Assembly: GCA_016781775.1 (NCBI GenBank)
Contig: JADDPR010000473.1
Coordinates: 1-7,157, forward strand
Origin: Rubrobacter sp.
GTDB taxonomy: Bacteria > Actinomycetota > Rubrobacteria > Rubrobacterales > Rubrobacteraceae
Direction: 5' to 3'
Length of the DNA: 7,157 nt
Shown: in pieces, positions 1 to 4,481 of the stretch
How the letters are laid out: every line of letters begins with the position of its first letter
Position numbering within the stretch: position 1 is the first letter of the stretch
Translations under genes and position numbers: made by a program
The notes under the pieces: generated by a model
What the model saw: the letters and a program-made list of their open reading frames with translations, nothing else
Told to the model about the DNA's origin: nothing
Database searches by the model: none

Positions 1-24
1 GCGGTCCGTCCCTTTTCGTGGGAT

Positions 25-42
25 CATACGCAGGTTCGTATG
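25..42. promoter_or_regulatory. Dyad upstream of the SDR gene, possible operator
   Basis: A perfect inverted repeat CATACG / CGTATG with a 6-nt centre (CAGGTT) lies about 45 bases before the SDR start. Its size would suit a small dimeric repressor or a short RNA hairpin. No convincing -35/-10 pair is visible next to it, and the window begins only 24 bases upstream. The regulatory role is inference from position and symmetry alone. Confidence 0.2.
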
Positions 43-84
43 TGACGATGCCCCCGAGTTCGCTAAAGGGAGGTGCGCCGGAGG

Positions 85-873
85 TTGGGCAAACTGGACG
101 GGAAGGTCGCCATCATCACCGGCGGCGGACGGGGGATAGGGCGTGCCATCGTGGAGGCGTACTTACGCGAGGGCGCCCGCGTCACGACCACGGCGGCCCG
201 TGAACGCGGGGAGATAGAAAGCCTCACTGAAGAGGCCGATGCGGAAAGGGTGCTCCCGATCGTCGCGGACGTTACGGACACGGAGGACTGCGAGCGGGTG
301 GTCGCGGAGACCGTCCGGCGGTTCGGGAGGGTCGATGTGCTCGTCAACAGCGCGGGGCGGGGGATGAAGTACGTCAGCGAGAGCTTCCTCTTCGAGCCCA
401 CCCGCTTCTGGGAGACGGACCCCGAGACGTGGAAGATGGTCGTGGACACGAACGTCAACGGGCCGTTCCTCATGGCCCGGGCGGTCGTTCCCCGGATGCT
501 CGCGCAGGGCTCGGGGAGCATCGTGAACGTCAGCATGAACTACGGGACGATGAAGAGGCGCGGTTTCTCGCCGTACGGTCCGTCCAAAGCGGCGCTGGAA
601 TCGGAGTCGATCATATGGGCCCAGGACCTCGAAGGGACCGGGGTGCGGCTCAACGTCCTGCTCCCCGGCGGGGCGACGCAGACCGGCATGATCCCGGGCG
701 GCCTCCCCGAAGACGCGAGGCAGGGGCTGCTCCGGCCCGAGGTGGTCGCGGAGCCCGCGATCTACCTGGCCTCGGACGACTCGCGCCACCTCACGGGCCG
801 CCGCATCGTCGCGACGGAGTGGTCAGCAGACGATTCCGACGGGCGCCCCGCCTCGGAGGGGCTCGGTCTTTAA
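85..873 (+). CDS. Classical SDR family NAD(P)-dependent oxidoreductase
   Basis: This is a short-chain dehydrogenase/reductase, a soluble Rossmann-fold enzyme that interconverts carbonyl and alcohol groups using NAD(P)H. I chose TTG at 85, giving 262 aa that begin MGKLDGKVAIITG, because GGGAGGT (68-74) then sits 10 nt upstream. The alternative GTG at 73 lies inside that Shine-Dalgarno sequence and adds only four residues (MRRR). Numbered from the GTG, visible motifs are the cofactor loop TGGGRGIG (16-23), NSAG (92-95), catalytic Asn127, Ser154 and YGPSK (Tyr168, Lys172). Ser154 lies 14 residues before the Tyr, one more than in FabG. Arg43/Arg45 after strand 2 hint at NADPH use. The length is typical and the frame intact. 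The exporter gene starts directly after the TAA, so the two are probably co-transcribed. The substrate cannot be told. Confidence 0.93.
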   Translation: MGKLDGKVAIITGGGRGIGRAIVEAYLREGARVTTTAARERGEIESLTEEADAERVLPIVADVTDTEDCERVVAETVRRFGRVDVLVNSAGRGMKYVSESFLFEPTRFWETDPETWKMVVDTNVNGPFLMARAVVPRMLAQGSGSIVNVSMNYGTMKRRGFSPYGPSKAALESESIIWAQDLEGTGVRLNVLLPGGATQTGMIPGGLPEDARQGLLRPEVVAEPAIYLASDDSRHLTGRRIVATEWSADDSDGRPASEGLGL

Positions 874-2228
874 GTGCTAAGCCGGCGGACCCTCCTGCTC
901 GCGACGATCGCGAGCGCCACGCTGCTCACCCCCCTGAACTCGTCCATGATCTCCGTCGCGCTGCCGAGCCTCGGGGACGAGTTCGGGCTCTCCTTCGCCG
1001 GGGTGACGTGGATTGTCTCGATCTTTTATCTGACGGCGGCGGTGGCGCAGCCGGTGGTGGGCAGGCTCGGGGACCTGTACGGCAAGCGGCGCGTCTTCTT
1101 CTCGGGGATCGCGCTCGTCGCGGCGTCCAGCCTGCTCGCGCCCTTCTCTCCCGGGTTTTCTGGCTCGTCCTCGCGCGGGCGGCGCAGGCGATAGGGAGCT
1201 CCGTCTTTTATCCGGTCGGTACCGGGATCATACGGGACATGATCACGGAGCGAAGGGCCTCGGCGCTCGGGGTCCTGGCCGTCTTCGCCTCGACCTCGGC
1301 GGCCTTCGGCCCTTCGCTGGGCGGCCTCTTGTTGCACGGCGGCGGCTGGCGGCTCCTCTTCTTCGTCAACCTCCCTTTCCTCGCCTTCTCCGCCGTGCTC
1401 GCGGCGATAATCTTGCCCCGGGATCCCCCGAGGAGGGCTCCGGGCGGTTCCCCATCCCTGGACCTCCCTGGCTTCGCGCTGTTCGCCGCCGCCCTCACCT
1501 CGACCCTGGTTTTTCTGCTCTCGCTCTCGGGAGAGGCCAACCTCTACGCGGCTCTCGCGGCACCTGTGGCCTGGGGGCTCTTCTACCTGCAGGAGCGGAG
1601 ATCCCCGGAGCCGCTCATAAACCTGCCGCGCTTCTTCTCGAACACGGGGACACTCTTCGTGCACGCGCAGTACGTGCTGCTCAACGTGATCTTTTACGCG
1701 GTGTTCTTCGGGATGCCGACCTTTCTGCAGGAGGCGCGCGGCCTCGACGCGAGGGCCGCCGGGCTCGTCATGTTCTCCGTGGCGGGGCTCAGCGTCGCCT
1801 CGACCCCGCTCGCGGGGCGACTGATCGACCGCCGGGGGCCAGCGCCCGTGTTGCTTGTCTCCGCTCTCGCCGTCCTGGCAGGGGTTCTGCTCCTCTTCAC
1901 GGTCGGGAGCCGGACGGGCATACCCTGGATTCTCCTCGTCCTCGCCTTCTTCGGGCTCGGCAACGGCTTCGGCAACCTCGGCCTCCAGAACGCCCTCCTG
2001 GACCACACCCCGAACAAGGAGACCGGCGCCGCCTTCGGGCTGTTCATGACCTCCCGCTACCTCGGCACGATCCTCGCGACGAGCCTGCTCGGGATCTTTT
2101 TTGGTCCCGCCATCGGCGTCCGGGAGCTACACCTCGCGGCGTTCGCCCTCGTCGTCTTCGCCGCCCCCATCCTCCCGCTCGCCCTCCTCACCCCCGGTCG
2201 GAGATCCGCGAAGGGCCGAGCCGCGTAA
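874..2228 (+). pseudogene. DHA2-type MFS exporter, 14 TM, frameshifted
   Basis: This is a major facilitator superfamily proton-driven exporter of the EmrB/QacA type. It is read from GTG at 874, directly after the SDR stop, with GGAGGGG at 855-861. The first frame gives three hydrophobic helices and motif A (Gly63 to Arg73), then loses homology after Phe95 and stops at 1194. Family-like sequence resumes at 1158 in the -1 frame (FWLVLARAAQ) and runs to TAA 2226-2228 with eleven more hydrophobic segments. It includes antiporter motif C (GPSLGG from about residue 146), a WRLLFFVN segment typical of DHA2, and a second motif-A-like RLIDRRG. Joining the frames gives about 451 aa and 14 helices. The break lies in GGGTTTTC (1153-1160); one missing T in that run would explain it. 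Both halves keep good coding character, so this is either a recent mutation or a sequencing error. Substrate unknown. Confidence 0.85.
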
Positions 2229-2237
2229 GCCGGCGCG

Positions 2238-2681
2238 CTACCGAGAGACGCGCAGTTCCTCTTCGGGGATGGGGAGGTTGCGGCCCTGCCAGAGGGCTTC
2301 GCCGCCGGGCTCGTCGCGGGTGTCCCAGTAGATCTCCAACCCGTTGCCGTCGGGGTCCGGAAAGTAGATCGCCCAGCTTATAACGTGGTCGACCGCCGAG
2401 ACGGGGACGCCGGCCTCCGTGAGCTTCGTGTACGCCTCGGCGAGCGAGCGTTTATCGGGGACCTCGAAGGCGACGTGGTAGAGCCCCGTGCCCGAAGGAG
2501 GCGGCGTGGGGGCGTCCGGCCCGGCGTTTTGCAGGGCGATCTCGTGGTGCATCTCCCCCGAAGTGAGGAAGGTGTAACGGTCCCCGACCCTCTCGACGAC
2601 CTCCAAACCCAGAAATCCTGCGTAGAACGAGATCGCCCGTTCCAAGTCGCGGACCTTGAGGTGCGCGTGCCCTATCTTCAT
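2238..2681 (-). CDS. VOC (glyoxalase/extradiol dioxygenase) family protein
   Basis: This is a one-domain vicinal-oxygen-chelate protein of 147 aa, a fold that binds a divalent metal and acts as a dimer in glyoxalases, dioxygenases and fosfomycin-resistance enzymes. ATG at 2681 is chosen over upstream in-frame starts because GGAGG (CCTCC at 2690-2694 on the plus strand) sits 8 nt before it and MKIGHAHLKV is a typical VOC N-terminus. Candidate metal ligands are His5, Glu47, His69 and Glu116; Glu116 lies in the C-terminal DPDGNGLEIYWD signature. This set lines up with the 2-His/2-Glu site of E. coli glyoxalase I as I recall it. The preceding minus-strand sequence is a DoxX remnant, which recalls catDE and mhq loci and favours a quinone or catechol detoxification role; that is inference. 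The stop is 9 bases from the MFS stop, with no terminator between them. Confidence 0.9.
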   Translation of the reverse strand: MKIGHAHLKVRDLERAISFYAGFLGLEVVERVGDRYTFLTSGEMHHEIALQNAGPDAPTPPPSGTGLYHVAFEVPDKRSLAEAYTKLTEAGVPVSAVDHVISWAIYFPDPDGNGLEIYWDTRDEPGGEALWQGRNLPIPEEELRVSR

Positions 2682-2742
2682 TCCGTAATCCTCCTTCTCC
2701 TCGATGCCCGCGCGAGTCGCTCCGCACACGAACGCGCACCCC

Positions 2743-2934
2743 TTACGCCAGAACGGTGCACCGGGGCGAGAATGCCTCGGCGCACCGTAACCGCTTAAAG
2801 AATAGAGCCAACACCGCGGCGTCTGCCACACCGAGGGCGTTGGCGACGCTGATAGGGCCGGGGCCTACGAGGGCCAGTGCCACCGCGACGGCGATCAGGA
2901 CGAGTTTGTACTCGTAGCCGCCCCCCTGGCTCCA
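2743..2934 (-). pseudogene. DoxX-family membrane protein, C-terminal remnant
   Basis: An open minus-strand stretch contains GGGYEYK, a hydrophobic helix (LVLIAVAVALALVGPGP) and ISVANALG. This matches my memory of the last helix of DoxX/CatD/MhqP-type proteins, where GGYEY-helix-TGPG-SLDALLG is conserved. The three N-terminal helices expected of DoxX are absent. The in-frame sequence further upstream (2935-3048) is not hydrophobic, and I find no DoxX-like sequence in the other minus frames there. The tail after about 2790 overlaps a hairpin and is unlikely to be original. DoxX proteins are inner-membrane partners of redox or ring-cleavage enzymes. Here the remnant sits just upstream of the VOC gene on the same strand, suggesting a once intact catDE-like pair. 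A short expressed single-helix protein from TTG 3048 (101 aa) cannot be excluded. Confidence 0.55.
2753..2788. terminator. Hairpin between DoxX remnant and VOC gene
   Basis: A 7-bp perfect stem, ACGGTGC (2753-2759) with GCACCGT (2782-2788), encloses an internal loop and a second 4-bp stem, CGAG/CTCG (2767-2770, 2776-2779). There is no T tract on either side. On the minus strand it lies about 70 nt before the VOC start, so it could be a terminator for the degraded gene, an mRNA stabiliser, or an element in the VOC leader. The stem is seen directly; the role is inferred. Confidence 0.3.
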
Positions 2935-2946
2935 CGCGCTGGGACG

Positions 2947-2960
2947 GCTCTCCGGAGAGC
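2947..2960. repeat. 14-bp perfect palindrome
   Basis: GCTCTCCGGAGAGC is fully self-complementary. It is followed at 2958-2970 by a smaller dyad, AGCAT-GGG-ATGCT. Both lie just upstream, in minus orientation, of the point where DoxX similarity begins. A palindrome without a spacer is more like a protein-binding site than an RNA hairpin. It might be an operator of the divergent intergenic region or a scar of the event that removed the DoxX N-terminus. Confidence 0.3.
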
Positions 2961-3047
2961 ATGGGATGCTAACGCCGGGGAGGCCGGAGCCGGTCTTGTT
3001 GGCGCGTCTCGTTGCGAAGGCCCCTCTTGTCACAAGGCGCCCTGCCA

Positions 3048-3070
3048 ACCTCCCTAATATATGGGGAGGT
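3048..3070. promoter_or_regulatory. Dyad around an AT-rich box, possible promoter/operator
   Basis: ACCTCCC (3048-3054) and GGGAGGT (3064-3070) flank TAATATATG. This is one of the few AT-rich spots in the region, and TAATAT (3055-3060) resembles a -10 hexamer. TTGTCA at 3027-3032 would be a good -35, but the 22-bp spacer is too long. A small palindrome, CTTGT-C-ACAAG, overlaps that TTGTCA at 3026-3036. The arrangement looks like a control region between the minus-strand VOC/DoxX unit and the plus-strand peroxidase. The direction of transcription cannot be assigned. Confidence 0.25.
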
Positions 3071-3100
3071 GCGGTCGATCGGGCGACTACGATCGGATAT

Positions 3101-3146
3101 GGAGCGAGGCTCCGCGACGCGCCCTCCTCGCTCCTTCGGCTATCAT
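3101..3146 (+). promoter_or_regulatory. Inverted repeat and -10-like box before the seleno-peroxidase gene
   Basis: GGAGCGAGG (3101-3109) and CCTCGCTCC (3126-3134) form a perfect 9-bp inverted repeat with a 16-nt centre. TATCAT (3141-3146, one mismatch to TATAAT) follows, which would place a start near 3153 and leave a leader of about 30 nt carrying the GGAGG at 3174-3178. No good -35 is visible, and the repeat covers that position. The layout suits a regulated promoter with an overlapping operator. Upstream, CGATCGG occurs twice (3076-3082, 3090-3096). Confidence 0.3.
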
Positions 3147-3183
3147 TCCGTCTGCGTTCGAGCCGTTCGGCAGGGAGGATGCT

Positions 3184-3795
3184 ATGGATACGGAACGCGA
3201 AGGGACGAAGCCAGCCTCGGACTGGGCTCCGGAGGGCAGGATCAGCTTTTTCCCGGTCCCGGACGAGAAGGAGCTAGACCCGCGCGTGGCGGAGATCGTC
3301 GCCAAACAGCGCGAGAAGCTAGGGGAGCCGAACAACGTGGTCCGTACCCACGCCTGGCGGCCGGAGTTGATGCTCCGCTGGCTGGAGTTCTACGAGTTTA
3401 TAAGCAAGGGACCAAGCGGGTTGAGCCGGGTGGAGCGAGAGATGATCGGGGTGGTCGTCTCGGCCGAGAACCGCTGTCTCTTCTGACTTACAAACCACGG
3501 CGCCGAGTTGCGGCGCCTCACCGGAGACCCCGTCCTCTCCGAGAAGATAGTCCAGGACTACCGCAGGGCCGGCCTCGACGAGAAGACCCGGGCCATGCTC
3601 GACTACGCGGTCAAGATAACCAGGACGCCCGTGGACTGCGACGAGGCCGACATAGAGAAGCTCCGCGCCCTCGGCTTCACCCTCGACGACGTCTACGACG
3701 TCATCACCACGGCATCCGTCTACAATTACAACAACCGCGTCGCCGAGGCCGCCGGACACATTCCCGATGCGAAGAACCACGGGCTCTTTCGGTAA
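3184..3795 (+). CDS. AhpD/CMD-like peroxidase, putative CxxU selenoprotein (TGA read as Sec)
   Basis: This gene resembles the AhpD-like 'peroxidase-related enzyme' group of the carboxymuconolactone decarboxylase superfamily, cytoplasmic thiol peroxidases of about 180-200 aa. ATG 3184 follows GGAGG (3174-3178) by 5 nt. The frame is interrupted only by TGA at 3484-3486 (codon 101) and continues without another stop to TAA 3793-3795, 203 residues in all. The motif reads Cys98-Leu-Phe-TGA-Leu-Thr-Asn-His105, so TGA replaces the second Cys of CxxC, which attacks the peroxide in M. tuberculosis AhpD. Glu86, Cys98, position 101 and His105 match the spacing of AhpD Glu118, Cys130, Cys133 and His137. 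The part after the TGA looks fully conserved (DDVYDVITTASVYNYNNRVAEA region), not decayed. A SECIS-like hairpin follows the TGA. The alternatives are a nonsense mutation or base error at a TGC/TGT codon. Selenium genes would be needed elsewhere in the genome. Confidence 0.8.
3499..3517 (+). promoter_or_regulatory. Putative bacterial SECIS element
   Basis: GGCGCCG (3499-3505) pairs perfectly with CGGCGCC (3511-3517) around the loop AGTTG. The stem starts 12 nt after the TGA, and the loop G (3507) is separated from the TGA by 20 nt. The published bacterial SECIS model, as I remember it, asks for a loop of 3-14 nt with a G in its first two positions, some 16-37 nt past the UGA; the E. coli fdhF element has nearly the same spacing. 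All of these hold here, and GU follows the loop A. The caveat is that the same 7-bp stem arises at 5736-5756 in dnaX, so in GC-rich DNA the stem alone is weak evidence. Confidence 0.65.
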
Positions 3796-3854
3796 GGCGC
3801 GTGGGCTTCTACGTCTTGCTCTTCCGGCGATCTCGGGTGCTTTTTTATCGTCGA

Positions 3855-3880
3855 GACGTGCCTCAACGGCGCCGTCTTTT
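3855..3880 (+). terminator. Rho-independent terminator after the peroxidase gene
   Basis: GACGTGCC (3855-3862) pairs with GGCGCCGTC (3868-3876) across the loop TCAAC, giving eight pairs with one G-U and one bulged C, followed by TTTT (3877-3880). It lies 60 nt after the peroxidase stop on the same strand. A separate run of six T at 3841-3846 precedes it without a clear stem. The rest of 3796-3995 holds no gene that I can support. Confidence 0.5.
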
Positions 3881-3973
3881 AAGGTTACGCCCGGCGCGAG
3901 AACCGGCCACGCCCTGAGCGGACCGAGGGCCGCGCTATCCCAGTTCGGGGCGGGCTTTGTATGAGCCCTGGCG

Positions 3974-4001
3974 GCGTCGAGACGCATCACCCGTCTATAA
4001 T
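3974..4001 (+). promoter_or_regulatory. Perfect TATAAT box with adjacent 12-bp palindrome
   Basis: TATAAT at 3996-4001 is a perfect -10 consensus in a GC-rich setting and would start RNA near 4008. No good -35 exists at 16-18 bp spacing. That position is partly covered by the palindrome GCGTC-GA-GACGC (3974-3985), whose core CGTCGAGACG also occurs at 3849-3858. This suggests an activator- or repressor-dependent promoter feeding the hairpin at 4011-4054 and the SRP RNA. The control role is inferred. Confidence 0.4.
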
Positions 4002-4010
4002 CTTGCCCGG

Positions 4011-4054
4011 GGTAGCGGCGAGGCGATGATGTTCCCGTGGGACCCGCCGCTGCC
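4011..4054 (+). other. Hairpin in the leader upstream of the SRP RNA
   Basis: GGTAGCGGCG (4011-4020) pairs with CGCCGCTGCC (4045-4054) over ten positions with a single G-U. The 24-nt apical part contains GTTCCC-GT-GGGAC. The structure starts about 3 nt after the transcription start predicted from the TATAAT box. It could be a processing signal for a longer SRP RNA precursor, a small structured RNA of its own, or an attenuator. I do not recognise it as a known RNA family or a tRNA. Confidence 0.3.
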
Positions 4055-4087
4055 GGCTTTCCAGCTGGTCTCGGGCACTCCATTTGG

Positions 4088-4093
4088 TACACT
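4088..4093 (+). promoter_or_regulatory. -10 box of the SRP RNA gene
   Basis: TACACT (four of six matches to TATAAT) lies so that transcription would begin about 4098-4100, right where the conserved 5' end of long SRP RNAs (TTTGCCGCGCTAAGCGGGG) starts. The -35 region (CTGGTC, 4065-4070, 17-bp spacer) is weak. Confidence 0.4.
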
Positions 4094-4097
4094 AGGT

Positions 4098-4320
4098 TTG
4101 CCGCGCTAAGCGGGGAGCTGGCGATGCCCTGTACCTGCGATCGCCTAGCAGGGCCTAGATCCCCGCCCGAGGCGCGACCCGGGTTCTGTAGAAACCGGTT
4201 TGGGAGCGTTGATGGTTTGGTCTCGGGCAATGAGGCCCCGTGAATTGTGTCAGGGCCGGGAGGCAGCAGCACTAAGCGGGTCTCCTCATGTGCTATCGGG
4301 GTAGCCGGGCCGGAGCCGAC
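4098..4320 (+). ncRNA. ffs: Signal recognition particle RNA, long form with Alu domain
   Basis: This is the RNA core of the signal recognition particle, which with Ffh protein targets nascent membrane and secreted proteins to FtsY. The 5' part CCGCGCTAAGCGGGGAG, followed by GCCCTGTACCTGCGAT, a central AGCAGGGC and a closing ATCCCCGCCCGAGG, closely follows the Alu domain of B. subtilis scRNA as I recall it. The universal Ffh-binding domain IV is at 4251-4269: CAGGGCC, GNRA tetraloop GGGA (4258-4261), then GGCAGCAG. Next come CACTAAGCGGG and TCTCCTCATGTGC, the returning strand of helix 5. The length of about 220 nt marks the long form, unlike the short 4.5S type of E. coli. Ends are approximate, set by the -10 box and by helix pairing. 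It lies 160 nt upstream of dnaX, a common gene order. Apparent short ORFs here are non-coding. Confidence 0.92.
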
Positions 4321-4384
4321 GGCCGGGAGTTCGCCGAAGACGGGCGTGTCGACGGTGGGGTGCGCGGCATTTTTCGAACTTTTC

Positions 4385-4414
4385 GCCCGGTCCTTGCGGC
4401 CGGGCTTCTCCTTC
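4385..4414 (+). terminator. Terminator-like hairpin after the SRP RNA
   Basis: GCCCGG (4385-4390) pairs with CCGGGC (4400-4405). Inside, CC and GG extend the stem after a bulged T around the loop TTGC. The pyrimidine-rich tail TTCTCCTTC follows. It would end the SRP transcript before the dnaX promoter. The tail is weak in T, so read-through into dnaX is possible. Confidence 0.45.
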
Positions 4415-4437
4415 TCGTTGCCGGGGCGGGCCTCCGC

Positions 4438-4443
4438 TATACT
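4438..4443 (+). promoter_or_regulatory. -10 box of dnaX
   Basis: TATACT (five of six matches) lies 38 nt before the dnaX ATG, predicting a start near 4450 and a 32-nt leader. A -35 hexamer is not clear: TTGCCG at 4418-4423 is only 14 bp away. The leader has no Shine-Dalgarno sequence at the normal distance; the nearest purine stretch, GGTGAGG, is about 28 nt upstream of the ATG. Confidence 0.4.
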
Positions 4444-4481
4444 GGGGCGGTGAGGTTCTTCCGTACCGGCAATCTTTTCGC

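Noticed and set aside
1..60. A tRNA-like GGTTCG near the start of the window
   Set aside because: No acceptor stem or anticodon arm can be formed around it; it belongs to the CATACG/CGTATG dyad.
429..1150. Upstream extension of the second MFS frame as a separate 599-aa protein
   Set aside because: Before about 1158 it is an Arg-rich, low-complexity out-of-frame shadow of the SDR and MFS genes.
1156..1162. Programmed -1 frameshifting in the MFS gene
   Set aside because: GGG TTT TCT is not a canonical slippery heptamer, I noticed no stimulatory structure downstream, and MFS transporters are not known to use this.
3061..3183. A longer N-terminus of the peroxidase from ATG 3061
   Set aside because: The extra residues show no family character, and ATG 3184 has a GGAGG 5 nt upstream.
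3487..3795. A separate gene starting at TTG 3508 after the TGA
   Set aside because: It lies in the same frame as the upstream part, has no Shine-Dalgarno, and would begin inside the conserved CxxC-H helix. It is the C-terminal half of one protein.
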